From NCBI GenBank assembly GCA_903935205.1, contig CAIZQU010000075.1, positions 1-64,000 of the forward strand: DNA of 64,000 bases, read 5' to 3'. Under the pieces are notes generated by a model, which made no database searches, had not been told where the DNA came from, and saw nothing but the letters and a program-made list of their open reading frames with translations. Origin of the DNA: an uncultured cyanobacterium (lineage in GTDB: Bacteria; Cyanobacteriota; Cyanobacteriia; PCC-6307; Cyanobiaceae). The translations under genes were made by a program, and so were the position numbers. Shown here one piece after another: positions 54,488 to 63,927 of the stretch (position 1 is the stretch's first letter; each line of letters opens with the position of its first letter).

Positions 54488-56233
54488 ATGGACCAGCTTC
54501 GATGCCTGGCTGTCCTGCCGCACCGGGGAGGCGATCGCTTGCTGGGGAGCGAGCCGCTGCTGCTGCTGCTGCCGCTGGTCGTTGTGGCCCTGCTGCTGTT
54601 GCCGCGCCTGCCCGGTCTGATCCCTGCCCTGGCGCTGCAGCTGGCCCGGGTTCGGGAGCTGGCCAGCCGTCTCTGGCGCCTGCTGCTGGCTCTGCTGGCG
54701 GCCCTGGCCCCGGCCCAGCCACCCCCAGGCGCGACCGCTGCGGATCCGTTGGACCCTTCCGCATCCTGGCCGGGCACCGACCGCCGGGCCCGCTTGCGGC
54801 GCGCCCTGGCCCGGAATCTCACCCCCTACCTGCTGCTGTCGCTGCTGCGCCTGCTGCTGCCGCGCTTCTGGCTGCCTGCGGCCCTCTGGCGCCGCCTGGT
54901 GCATCCGGAAAGCTTCGGCCCTGACTTCCCGATCGGCGGCATGGTCTGGTTGAGCCACAACGCCGATGTGCGTGAGGTGTTGGAGCGGCCCGACTCGTTT
55001 CTGGTGGTCTATGGCCCGCGCATGCGTTCCGTGACCCTGCCGCTCGATCCTCCCCCCGCCGATGACGCCGCCGTGCCCGAGGCGGAGCGGGGCAATTTCC
55101 TGCTGGGCATGCAGGACACACCCCGCTATCTGCGCGACATCTCCAACATGCGCCTCGCCTTCCGCCGCGAGGATGCCCAGCGCTGCGCTCAGCTCGCGGG
55201 TCAGGTCGCCACCGCCGCCTTGGAACGGGCCTGCGCCGAGCGGCGGCTGCAGGATCCGGAGGCGGCGTGGCTGCCGTTCGATCTGCCCGTCGATCTGGTG
55301 CTGCCGGTGGTGGAGAGCCTGATCAACGACTACTTCGGCATTCCCGTGCCGCTGCGCTGTCCAACCGCCGGCCTGGATCAGAACGCTGAGGCCGCTGCCG
55401 CTGCCGTCGGCCCCGCAGGTTCTGCCGATGCCGTGGTCGACGATCAGCAGAGCTGGCTGGCGGTGCTCTTCAACCACCTCTTCTACGACCTCAAGGGCGA
55501 CAGCAGCCTCGACGCCTGCCGCCGCGATGCGCCGCTGGTGCGTGGTGCCCTGCGTCAGATCATCCGCCGCCGTCGCCAGGCCTTCGAGGCCGGCGAGGCC
55601 CCCGAGGCAGACGACGTGCTCAGCCGCTGCCTGCGCCTGCAGCGCTCCGGCACCCCTGGCATGGACGACGAGACCCTGCGGGTGAACTTCACCGGCTTCC
55701 TCGTCGGTGCGATGGCGCCGCTGATCAATGCCTCCTGCCAGGTGCTCGATCTGCTGCTGGAGCGCCCCGAGGCCCTGGCCCTGGCCCAGGATGCCGCCCG
55801 GCGACAGGACCAGCGGCGGCTCAGCGGCTGCGTGATGGAAGCCCTGCGCTTCTCGCCCGGCGATCCGGTGATCTACCGCTGGACCGCCGCGGACACCTGG
55901 CTGGGTGAAGGATCGGGCCGTTGCACGCTGCCGCGGGGAACGCTGGTGATGGCCTGGAACTCCTCGGCCATGTTTGATCCGGCCCTGGTTGAGTCCCCCT
56001 GGCGGTTCCGCCCCGATCGCGAACCGGGCTCCTATCTCCATTGGGGCCTGGGTCAGCACAGCTGTGCCGGCGCCTACATCAACCAAGCCGCCATCCCGGC
56101 CATGCTGGCGCCTCTGCTGCGGATCGAGGGGCTGCGCCGCGCCCCAGGCGATGCGGGCGAGCCCCTCAAAAACGGGCCCGATGGCATCACCATTCGCCAT
56201 CTGCAGCTGCTGATTCCGTCCTCCGCCCGCTGA
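54488..56233 (+). CDS. membrane-anchored cytochrome P450, atypical I-helix
   Basis: 581 aa. N-terminal hydrophobic helix (about 22-47) and a Pro/Ala linker precede a heme domain (about 110-575). The E-x-x-R pair is E451-A-L-R454 and the heme-binding loop is HWGLGQHSC526AGAYIN. The I-helix reads GFLVGAMAPLINASCQV, without the usual A/G-G-x-D/E-T acid-alcohol pair for O2 activation. P450s lacking this pair often act as peroxygenases or on hydroperoxides. No redox partner gene is adjacent. The ATG at 54488 gives a membrane anchor at the N-terminus. Confidence 0.88.
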   Translation: MDQLRCLAVLPHRGGDRLLGSEPLLLLLPLVVVALLLLPRLPGLIPALALQLARVRELASRLWRLLLALLAALAPAQPPPGATAADPLDPSASWPGTDRRARLRRALARNLTPYLLLSLLRLLLPRFWLPAALWRRLVHPESFGPDFPIGGMVWLSHNADVREVLERPDSFLVVYGPRMRSVTLPLDPPPADDAAVPEAERGNFLLGMQDTPRYLRDISNMRLAFRREDAQRCAQLAGQVATAALERACAERRLQDPEAAWLPFDLPVDLVLPVVESLINDYFGIPVPLRCPTAGLDQNAEAAAAAVGPAGSADAVVDDQQSWLAVLFNHLFYDLKGDSSLDACRRDAPLVRGALRQIIRRRRQAFEAGEAPEADDVLSRCLRLQRSGTPGMDDETLRVNFTGFLVGAMAPLINASCQVLDLLLERPEALALAQDAARRQDQRRLSGCVMEALRFSPGDPVIYRWTAADTWLGEGSGRCTLPRGTLVMAWNSSAMFDPALVESPWRFRPDREPGSYLHWGLGQHSCAGAYINQAAIPAMLAPLLRIEGLRRAPGDAGEPLKNGPDGITIRHLQLLIPSSAR

Positions 56234-56363
56234 CGCCGATGGTTCGGAACGCTCGTCACCGATCCGATCCTGGAATCCTGACCGGTGGATACCCAGCCGC
56301 AGGCGCCGGCCGCAAGCTGGCCCCGGTTCTGCACCATCCGGCAGCGCCTTTCCTGTAGCCGCC

Positions 56364-58283
56364 ATGGCCGACGACTACGGCACAAGCCCAGCCAATCCGC
56401 TGCCGATCGAACCTGCGGATCGTCTGCCCCTCAGGGCTGATGTGGTCGATCTGCTGCGCCGGGCCGGGGTGGAGTTCTTCCGCATCCCGATCGCGCCGGA
56501 GGGCGATGCGATGCGGGCCTACTTCCTGTCGCCGGCCTACATCCACTGCCATTTCACCCCGGATTGGATCGCCCAGCAGGGCTCGGCCCTGACCCTGCTG
56601 CAGACCTTCCTGGCCAAGGTCCATCCGGAGGACCGGGACCACATGGCCGGGGTGGCTCGGCTGCTGTTGTTGAGCGAAGGCGACTCCACCGACATCACCA
56701 GCAATCGCTTCCGCGGCGTCTCCGAGACCGGCCAGTGGTGCTGGTACGAAGTGCGGATGAGTGTGCGGCGTGAGGGGGAGCTGCGGATCTGCGAAGGGCT
56801 GATGATCAATGTGGAGGAGCAGCAGGAATCACGCCGCAAGCTCGAGCGGCTCGCCTTCGAAGACCGTCTCACCGGACTGGGCAACCTGACGGCGACCCTG
56901 CGCAGCCTGGAGCGGCTGCTGCCACCTCCCCAGCCGCCCGGCGCCGCTGGGGAGGCCAGCAGCGCCGCTGCCGATTTCGATGCTCGGCCATCGGCCCAGG
57001 AGCAGGGGCCTGGGGCCGATCCCTTCGCGATCATCTGGTTGGATCTGGCCGGCTTCGGGCGGATCAATTCGATGCTGGGCCGGGCCAAGGGGGATGAAAT
57101 CCTGATCCAGACCGCCGCGATCCTGCGCGACTGGATCCAGCCGGGCGATCTCGTCACCCGGCCCAGTTCCGATGAGTTCGTGATCGTGCTGCCCGGCCGC
57201 GACAGCGACGCCGCGATGGCGGCGGCCCGCCACCTGCAGCAATCCCTGCCCGGCCGCATGCAGGGCCTCTGCGATCTGCAGCGGGGTCTGACATTCCAGG
57301 CCGGGATCTGCGCCTATCCCGAGCACGGCGATGACGCCGAGACCCTGCTCAGCTACGCCGCCGCCGCCCTCGACCAGGCGTCCCGCCGCGGCGGCGACAC
57401 CTTGATCCTTTACAGCGGTGCCCTCACCCATGCCGGCCGCGAGATGCTGGCGATCGAGCAGGGGCTGCAGCAGGCCATCGCCGAGGGGCAGCTGCGGCTG
57501 ATGTTTCAGCCCCAGGTGGGGGGGCAGGGGGAGCTGCTCGGCTGTGAGGCGCTGTTGCGCTGGCATAGCCCCGAGCTGGGGCTGGTGTTGCCGGGGCGGT
57601 TCATTCCCCTGGCGGAGCAGACCGGTCAGATCCATGCCATCGGCGCCTGGGTGATCGAGGAGGCCTGCCGTTCCCAGGCCCACTGGCAGCAGCAGGGCCT
57701 GCAGCCTCCGCCGCTGGCGATCAACGTCTCCGCCGTGCAGCTCACCGACGACCGGCTCGGCCTGGCGGCGCACCTGCTGCGCTGCCTGACCCGCTACCGC
57801 CTCGATCCCGCCTGCCTGCATGTGGAGATCACCGAGTCCGGTGCCCTCGAGGAGGGCGGCATCCGCCAGCTGATCGCCATCCACGAGGCCGGCGTGGCCC
57901 TGGAGATCGATGATTTCGGCACCGGCTTCGCCAGCCTCAGCTCCCTGCTGCGCCTGCCGATCCACACCCTCAAGCTCGATCAGAGCTTCGTGCGCGAGAT
58001 GGACAGCTCCGAGGCCTCGGTGGCGATCCTGCGGGCCAGCCTGGCCCTGGCCGGTTCGATCGGTGCCAAAGCCCTGGTGGAGGGGGTGGAGGAGTCGTGG
58101 CAGGCTGAACGGCTGCTCGGCCTGGGCTTCCGCCACTTTCAGGGCTACCTCTTCTGCCAGCCCCTGGAGGCCGGGGCCTACGCCGAGCTGCTGCGCGATC
58201 CCGGTCTCTTCCCTCTGGGGGGCGGGGCCAGCCGTGCGGGGGTTGCCCCTGGCTCCGCCGCCGACCCCGCTTCCGACCAGTGA
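56364..58283 (+). CDS. PAS-GGDEF-EAL protein with degenerate GGDEF
   Basis: 639 aa cytosolic signalling protein. PAS domain about 30-150, GGDEF domain about 160-350, EAL domain about 365-615. The cyclase active-site motif reads S268-S-D-E-F instead of G-G-D/E-E-F, so diguanylate cyclase activity is unlikely. The phosphodiesterase domain keeps CEALLRW (E395-A-L), INVSAVQL, EITES, IDDFGTGFASL and LVEGVEE, so it probably hydrolyses c-di-GMP, perhaps with the GGDEF domain as a GTP sensor. Stop codon lies in a 7-bp repeat. Confidence 0.93.
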   Translation: MADDYGTSPANPLPIEPADRLPLRADVVDLLRRAGVEFFRIPIAPEGDAMRAYFLSPAYIHCHFTPDWIAQQGSALTLLQTFLAKVHPEDRDHMAGVARLLLLSEGDSTDITSNRFRGVSETGQWCWYEVRMSVRREGELRICEGLMINVEEQQESRRKLERLAFEDRLTGLGNLTATLRSLERLLPPPQPPGAAGEASSAAADFDARPSAQEQGPGADPFAIIWLDLAGFGRINSMLGRAKGDEILIQTAAILRDWIQPGDLVTRPSSDEFVIVLPGRDSDAAMAAARHLQQSLPGRMQGLCDLQRGLTFQAGICAYPEHGDDAETLLSYAAAALDQASRRGGDTLILYSGALTHAGREMLAIEQGLQQAIAEGQLRLMFQPQVGGQGELLGCEALLRWHSPELGLVLPGRFIPLAEQTGQIHAIGAWVIEEACRSQAHWQQQGLQPPPLAINVSAVQLTDDRLGLAAHLLRCLTRYRLDPACLHVEITESGALEEGGIRQLIAIHEAGVALEIDDFGTGFASLSSLLRLPIHTLKLDQSFVREMDSSEASVAILRASLALAGSIGAKALVEGVEESWQAERLLGLGFRHFQGYLFCQPLEAGAYAELLRDPGLFPLGGGASRAGVAPGSAADPASDQ

Positions 58284-58329
58284 CCCCTGACCCCTGACCC
58301 CTGACCGCTGACCCCTGACCGCTGACCCA
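58281..58329. repeat. 7-bp tandem repeat (tgacccc), 7 copies
   Basis: Units tgacccc/tgaccgc/tgaccca follow one another; the first unit supplies the stop codon of the EAL gene and the array ends before ileS. A copy-number change would not alter the protein since the first TGA stays in place. Confidence 0.93.
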
Positions 58330-58369
58330 ACGCTGAGCCGAACAGCGATCAGCCCAGGCCCCCCTGGCT

Positions 58370-61300
58370 TCACCCCTCCAGAACCGCCACGCAACGGCCG
58401 CAGAGGGTCGGGTAGGCGGAATGCTGGCCGATGTCGGTTTCGTAGTGCCAGCAGCGCTCGCATTTGCTGCCTTCGGCCCGGGCGATGCGGACGCTGAGGC
58501 CGGCTTCGCTCGCTTCGGCCAGCACCTCCGCCGGCACCTCCCCCCCGTGCCGCAGCTGCGAGACCAGCAGCCAGTCGGCCAGGTTGTCGACCTCCGGCCG
58601 GGGGCTCCGGGCCAGCAGGGCCAGCGCTTCCGCCAGCGGCCGGACCTCCTCGCCCTGGGCCAGCTCCAGCTGCACCTGGGTCTCCAGGGAGGAACCGATC
58701 GCTGCGGCGGAGCCCTGGGGGTGTGCCCCGCCAGCCTGCTGGCGCCTGCAGGCCTCCAGCAGTCGGTTGACCCGCGGCCGCAGCGTCAGCAGCAGCTCGC
58801 GGACGGCCGCATCGCTGGCGCTGCTGTAGGCCCCTTCGCGGCTCGGCCGCCACTCCGGCGGCACCGTGGGCCAGCCCCGCTCAAACACCGAAGCCTCGGC
58901 CACCGGGTAGGGCAGGTTCTGCCAGATGTCCTCGGCCATGTGGCAGAGCACCGGCGCGATCAGGCCTGCCAGACGTTCCACCACCAGGTGGAGCACGGTC
59001 TGGCAGCTGCGGCGGCGGAAGGAGTCGGCCGCGCTCACATAGAGGCGGTCCTTTGCGATGTCGAGGTAGATGTTGGAGAGGTCGACCACGCAGAAGTTCT
59101 GCAGGGCCTGGAAGAAGCGGTAAAACTCAAATCGCTCGAAGTCGGTGCTCACCCCATCGATCAGGTCGGCGGTGCGGGCGAGCATCCAGCGATCGAGCAG
59201 CGGCAGCTCGGCGATCGGCACGGCATCACTGGCCGGATGGAAGTCGTGGAGGTTGCCGAGCAGGTAGCGGGCCGTGTTGCGCACCTTGCGGTAGACATCG
59301 GCCAGCTGCTTGACGATCCCGGGGCCGAGCGGCACATCGGCGGAGTAATCCACCGAGCTCACCCACAGCCGCAGCACATCGGCCCCATAGGCCGGCTCCT
59401 GTTTCTCATTCTTGCCCCCCTCCACCAGCACCGCTGGATCGACGACGTTGCCCAGGGACTTGCTCATCTTGCGGCCCTTCTCATCGAGGACGAAGCCATG
59501 GGTGAGCACCCGCCGATAGGGGGCGGTGCCGTTGACGGCCACCGAGGTGAGCAGGCTGCTCTGGAACCAGCCGCGGTGCTGGTCGGAACCCTCCAGGTAG
59601 AGATCGGCCGGGTAGGCCAGGCGAGTGCCGCCGCCCGCCTCACCGGGGGTGCCGGCAGCGGCGGAGCCCAGCGCGGCCTCGGGCGCGGCCAACGCCCCGT
59701 CGCCAGCCCCCGGGCCGGCGGGGCTGATCCCCCCTCCCTCGCCCGGATGTCCGCTGCGCTCGGGGTCGCCGAGGCCCCCCAACACCCCCGCCCAGGAGGA
59801 GCCGGAGTCGAACCAGACATCCATCGTGTCGGTGCCCTTGCGCCACTGATCGGCCTGGTCGGCATAGGCGGGCGGCAGCAGGCCGGCCTCATCGCGCTCC
59901 CACCAGACATCAGAGCCGTGGGCGCCGATCAGGGCTTCGATGTGGGCCAGGGTGTCCGCGTTGAGCAGCACCTCACCGCTGTGGCGGTGATAGAAGACCG
60001 GGATCGGCACCCCCCAGTTGCGTTGGCGGGAGATGCACCAATCGCCCCGCTCCCGCACCATCGCCTCGATCCGGTTGCGACCGCTGGCCGGCAGCCATTC
60101 CACCTCGGCGATCGCCGCCAGGGCCTGCTCCCGGAAGCCCTCGACCGAGGCGAACCACTGTTCGGTGGCGCGGAAGATCGTGGGTTTCCTGGTGCGCCAG
60201 TCGTAGGGATAGCGGTGTTCGTAGCTCCGCTCCGCCAGCAGGGCGCCGGTGTCGCGCAGGGCGGCCAGGATCGCGCCGTTAGCGTCCTTGAGCACGTTCA
60301 GACCGGCGAAGGGGCCCGCCTCGGCGGTCAGGGTGCCGCCTTCATCCACCGGGCAGAGCACCGGCAGCCCGTGCTTGCGGCCGGTGTTGAAGTCGTCGAC
60401 GCCATGGCCGGGGGCGGTGTGCACCAGGCCGGTGCCCGATTCGGTGGTCACGTAGTCGCCACCCACCAGCACCGGACCGGTGCGATCGAGCAGGGGGTGG
60501 CGGTAGATCACGCCCGCCAGCGCTTCGCCCTTCACCTGCAGCAGCGGCGTCAGGGGCCTCTCCAGCACGGCGGCCAGGCTGTCGATCAGGGCGGCGGCCA
60601 CCACCAGGTAGCGGGGCGCCCTGTCGGGGCTGCCACCATCGCGGCAGATCGCGTAGTCGAGGGAGCCATTCACGGCCACCGCCAGGTTGGCCGGCAGGGT
60701 CCAGGGGGTGGTGGTCCAGATCGCCACGAACAGCTGCTCGCGGTGGTCGGTGTCGGTCGGTCCTTCGATGCCGTGGGGGCGCAGGGCGCCGGCCAGGGCG
60801 GAGGGCAGCTCCAGCACCGGGAAGGCCACGTAGGCGCTGGGGGAGGTATGGCCGTCGGGGTACTCCAGCTCCGCCTCCGCCAGGGCGGTGCGGGAGCTGG
60901 GACTCCAGTGGACGGGCTTGAGGCCGCGATAGATGTGCCCGGCCAGGGCCATCCGCCCGAACACCCCGATCTGGGCGGCCTCGTAGCTGGGTTTGAGGGT
61001 GAGGTAAGGGCTGTCCCAGTCGGCCCAGATGCCCCAGCGACGGAAGCCCCGTCGCTGACCCTCCACCTGCTCCAGTGCATAGCTATGGGCCCGGCGCCGC
61101 AGGGCCAGGGGCGTCAGCCCACGCCGTTCGTCGCTGCTGAGCCCCTGCAGCACCTTCAGTTCGATCGGCAGGCCATGGCAGTCCCAGCCGGGCACGAACC
61201 GGGCCCGCCGCCCCTGAAGCAGGGCGTGCTTGTTGATGATGTCCTTGAGGATCTTGTTGAGGGCGTGGCCCACGTGCAGGGCCCCGTTGGCATAGGGGGG

Positions 61301-61480
61301 GCCGTCATGCAGGGTGAAGACCTCTCCGGGGTTGGCGCCGCTGAGGCGCTCGTAGACGCCGGTGCTGGCCCAGAAGGCCTGGATCTCAGGTTCCCGCACC
61401 CGGGCGTTGGCCCGCATCTGGAAGGGGGTCTCCAGCAGGTTCAGGGTGTCCTTGTAGGAGGCCGGGCCGGCGGCGGTCAC
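58370..61480 (-). CDS. ileS: isoleucyl-tRNA synthetase
   Basis: 1036 aa class I synthetase. HIGH-type motif in GPPYANGALHVGHALNKILK (about residue 61), editing-domain WTTTPWTLPANLA and TAPGHGVDDF, KMSKS loop GRKMSKSLGNVVDP, anticodon-binding helices, and a C-terminal zinc site CERCWHYETDIG...CGRC. A Gly/Ala/Pro-rich insert of about 45 residues lies between the DSGSSWAGVL and YPADLYLEGSDQHRGWFQSS segments, accounting for the extra length. GTG start. Confidence 0.98.
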   Translation of the reverse strand: MTAAGPASYKDTLNLLETPFQMRANARVREPEIQAFWASTGVYERLSGANPGEVFTLHDGPPYANGALHVGHALNKILKDIINKHALLQGRRARFVPGWDCHGLPIELKVLQGLSSDERRGLTPLALRRRAHSYALEQVEGQRRGFRRWGIWADWDSPYLTLKPSYEAAQIGVFGRMALAGHIYRGLKPVHWSPSSRTALAEAELEYPDGHTSPSAYVAFPVLELPSALAGALRPHGIEGPTDTDHREQLFVAIWTTTPWTLPANLAVAVNGSLDYAICRDGGSPDRAPRYLVVAAALIDSLAAVLERPLTPLLQVKGEALAGVIYRHPLLDRTGPVLVGGDYVTTESGTGLVHTAPGHGVDDFNTGRKHGLPVLCPVDEGGTLTAEAGPFAGLNVLKDANGAILAALRDTGALLAERSYEHRYPYDWRTRKPTIFRATEQWFASVEGFREQALAAIAEVEWLPASGRNRIEAMVRERGDWCISRQRNWGVPIPVFYHRHSGEVLLNADTLAHIEALIGAHGSDVWWERDEAGLLPPAYADQADQWRKGTDTMDVWFDSGSSWAGVLGGLGDPERSGHPGEGGGISPAGPGAGDGALAAPEAALGSAAAGTPGEAGGGTRLAYPADLYLEGSDQHRGWFQSSLLTSVAVNGTAPYRRVLTHGFVLDEKGRKMSKSLGNVVDPAVLVEGGKNEKQEPAYGADVLRLWVSSVDYSADVPLGPGIVKQLADVYRKVRNTARYLLGNLHDFHPASDAVPIAELPLLDRWMLARTADLIDGVSTDFERFEFYRFFQALQNFCVVDLSNIYLDIAKDRLYVSAADSFRRRSCQTVLHLVVERLAGLIAPVLCHMAEDIWQNLPYPVAEASVFERGWPTVPPEWRPSREGAYSSASDAAVRELLLTLRPRVNRLLEACRRQQAGGAHPQGSAAAIGSSLETQVQLELAQGEEVRPLAEALALLARSPRPEVDNLADWLLVSQLRHGGEVPAEVLAEASEAGLSVRIARAEGSKCERCWHYETDIGQHSAYPTLCGRCVAVLEG

Positions 61481-61542
61481 AGCGGCGGTGGCGGGAAGGG
61501 GGATTATCCCGTCCGGCCGGCCGCGGGCGAAGCGGCCTGCCT

Positions 61543-62439
61543 TCAGGGCAGGGTCGGCGGCGGCTCGAGGCCGTTCTCCGGCATGGCCGCTGGGGGTTCC
61601 TCGCCGTCGGCCGGCGCTGGCGCCTCGTCGGCGCGGTCGTGGGGGGGCCGGTGATCGGCCACGTCCGCGACCTGCTCGGAAAAGCGCTCGATGCTCCCCG
61701 CGGCGCCCTCGGGGGCGCCATCGCCGTCGTCGTCGTCGTCGCCGTTGCTGTCCGCGGCGGCTACGGCGGTCACCGCGGCGCTGTCAGCGCCGGCGGCGGT
61801 GGCCGGTTCGCTGGCGGCGCCAACCCCGGCGGCGGCGCTGCCGCCGATCGCCCCGGTGCCTGGCACCGTCGCAGGGTCTGGGGCCTGGGCTGGCCCTGCC
61901 GTGGCGGTAGAAGGGGCCTGGGGCGTGGAGCTGGCTGGCTCGGCGCTGGGGGCCGGCTCAGGCCGCACCCAGCGCTTGCTCCGGCCCCGGCTGCCGCCGG
62001 CCGTGGCCCTGGGGGCGGCGGCAGCGCCGCCGGCAGGGGCTGTGCCGCTGCGGGCCCGACCGAGGCGATCGCCGAGGTTGGCGGCCAGCGATCCCAGCTG
62101 CTGTCCGGCCTGCGCCAGGGTGGCGCCGAGCTGGCTAAAGCTGGTGGACCAGCGCTCCGTCGAGCCGAGCCGTTGGCGTTCCTCATCGCTGAGCTGGCGC
62201 CAGCGGCCCAGCCCCACCTCCACCCCCAGGCGGCCGATCAGCAGGGCGGCGCAGACCACCCCGAGCATCGGGGCGCCGCTGAGCCGGTCGGCGCTGGTCA
62301 CCAGCACCAGGCCCAGGAGCAGCACCAGGGCCCCCCAGGCGGAATCCCGCGGACGGCTGAGCTCGGTGGCCAGCAGCGGCAGGAGCAGCACCGCCAGTCC
62401 CAGCGGCAGGGCAAGCAGTCCTCCCAGGGTTGCGACCAT
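61543..62439 (-). CDS. Ycf66-family membrane protein
   Basis: 298 aa. N-terminal membrane part with two to three helices (about 1-80) resembles the picocyanobacterial Ycf66 family (LLPLLATELSRPRDSAWGA, LVLVTSADRLSGAPMLGV, WRQLSDEERQRLGS). The remainder is a Gly/Ala/Pro/Ser-rich disordered tail with acidic DDDDDGDG. Ycf66 is an uncharacterised thylakoid-associated protein. ATG at 62439 is chosen because it starts the first helix; the upstream frame is antisense to the tRNA. Located between ileS and tRNA-Leu. Confidence 0.75.
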   Translation of the reverse strand: MVATLGGLLALPLGLAVLLLPLLATELSRPRDSAWGALVLLLGLVLVTSADRLSGAPMLGVVCAALLIGRLGVEVGLGRWRQLSDEERQRLGSTERWSTSFSQLGATLAQAGQQLGSLAANLGDRLGRARSGTAPAGGAAAAPRATAGGSRGRSKRWVRPEPAPSAEPASSTPQAPSTATAGPAQAPDPATVPGTGAIGGSAAAGVGAASEPATAAGADSAAVTAVAAADSNGDDDDDGDGAPEGAAGSIERFSEQVADVADHRPPHDRADEAPAPADGEEPPAAMPENGLEPPPTLP

Positions 62440-62509
62440 GCCGGATCGGCGCCGGATCGGCGCGGATGAATGGCCTTCATTCTGCGCTTTCTGCCTAAAA
62501 TCGAGGCAC

Positions 62510-62591
62510 GCCCACCTGGCGGAATTGGTAGACGCGCTGGGTTTAGGTTCCAGTGGCTCAGGTCGTGGGGGTTCAAGTCCCCCGGTGGGCA
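62510..62591 (+). tRNA. tRNA-Leu (anticodon TAG)
   Basis: 82-nt class II tRNA. Acceptor GCCCACC/GGTGGGC, D arm with AATTGGTAGAC, anticodon stem CTGGG/TCCAG around loop TTTAGGT (anticodon UAG), a long variable arm, T arm GGGGG-TTCAAGT-CCCCC, discriminator A. CCA is not encoded. A taaaat at 62495-62500 could be its -10 box, 9 bp before the tRNA. Confidence 0.96.
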
Positions 62592-62874
62592 TGGTTTGCA
62601 AGTGTTTGCTTGGCCTGGTTATCCAGCCCGCCGCTGGGCCTGGGTCGCAGGCCCGCCGGTGGACACGGCCAGGGCGTGAGGCGATGCCGCTTCGGCCAGG
62701 TCCCCCGCGGGCCCCGTGCCTGTCTGCGGTCCCCACGGCCAGCCATCCCCCCGGGCCCGCCAGGGGGACGCCACCAGCCCGGGGCCATGGCCGGGGCCGA
62801 ACCCTCCCCGTCGCGGGCCTGCCCACCACTCCTTAGGGTGGTGTCCCTTCGGCGACACGGCCCCGTTTCAGGAG

Positions 62875-63927
62875 ATGTCCCAGGCCCTGACACGCATGCG
62901 GGTCCCGCCCACCGCCGCCATCGGCGCTGCCTCCAGGGAGCGCCAGATCGCTCCCCTGCGCTCGGTTCCCAAGGAGTTTCTCGATCCCCCACCCCCCTGG
63001 AACCCGACGGTGGTTCTTTTCCTGGGGGGCTATGGCCTGGCCGGCCTGACGATCTGGGGCTGGTTTGGCGCCGGCTGGCCCCTGCCCCTGCTGCTGCTGC
63101 TCGGCTTCCTGGCCCTGCACCTGGAGGGCACGGTCATCCACGATGCCTGCCACAACGCCGCCCATCCCAACCGGCTGATCAATGCCGCCATGGGTCATGG
63201 GGCAGCCCTGTTGCTGGGGTTCAGTTTCCCGGTCTTCACGCGGGTGCATCTGCAGCACCATGCCCATGTCAACGACCCCAAGCACGATCCAGACCACATC
63301 GTCAGCACCTTCGGGCCGCTGTGGTTGATCGCGCCGCGCTTCTTCTACCACGAAGTTTTTTTCTTTCGCCGTCGCCTCTGGCGGGGTCATGAGTTGATCG
63401 AATGGGCCCTGGCCAGGGCTGTGTTCATTGGCATTGTTGTCATTGCTGCCCGCCATGATTTCCTGCCCTTTATTTTCAACTGTTGGTTCGCCCCGGCCCT
63501 GATGGTTGGCGTGACCCTGGGATTGTTCTTTGATTACTTACCCCATCGCCCCTTCCATTCCCGCAACCGTTGGCATAACGCTCGCGTTTATCCTGGCCGG
63601 CTGATGAATTGGCTGATCATGGGGCAGAATTATCATTTGATTCATCATCTCTGGCCGTCGATTCCCTGGTTTGAATACCGGCCCGCTTACCACGCCACCC
63701 GCCACATCCTCACCGCAAAAGGCTCACCCCAGCGGCTTGGTCTTTTCGAGAGTCGCCGCGATGGTCTGAACTTTCTCTACGACATCTTTCTTGGTGTCCG
63801 CAGCCACAAGCTGCAGCGCAGTCGCCTTCGTCCGATCGCAGCCCTGATGCCCACCCGCCACGCTCGCCGTCGCGTGCTCGAACTTCTGCACCGCACGGCC
63901 GTCTCGCCCCGCCGAGCCGGCACCTGA
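62875..63927 (+). CDS. crtR: beta-carotene hydroxylase
   Basis: 350 aa diiron membrane hydroxylase of the desaturase superfamily that makes zeaxanthin. Histidine boxes: H-D-A-C-H-N (GTVIHDACHNAAHPNRL), FTRVHLQHHAHVND, YLPHRPFH, and GQNYHLIHHLWPSIPWF. About four membrane segments. The start VPKEFLDPPPPWNPTVVLF is typical of CrtR. ATG at 62875 follows GGAG closely; ATG at 62896 is an alternative. Unlike the C-terminal half of other members, the last 40 residues are Arg-rich. Nothing is resolved after it. Confidence 0.95.
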   Translation: MSQALTRMRVPPTAAIGAASRERQIAPLRSVPKEFLDPPPPWNPTVVLFLGGYGLAGLTIWGWFGAGWPLPLLLLLGFLALHLEGTVIHDACHNAAHPNRLINAAMGHGAALLLGFSFPVFTRVHLQHHAHVNDPKHDPDHIVSTFGPLWLIAPRFFYHEVFFFRRRLWRGHELIEWALARAVFIGIVVIAARHDFLPFIFNCWFAPALMVGVTLGLFFDYLPHRPFHSRNRWHNARVYPGRLMNWLIMGQNYHLIHHLWPSIPWFEYRPAYHATRHILTAKGSPQRLGLFESRRDGLNFLYDIFLGVRSHKLQRSRLRPIAALMPTRHARRRVLELLHRTAVSPRRAGT

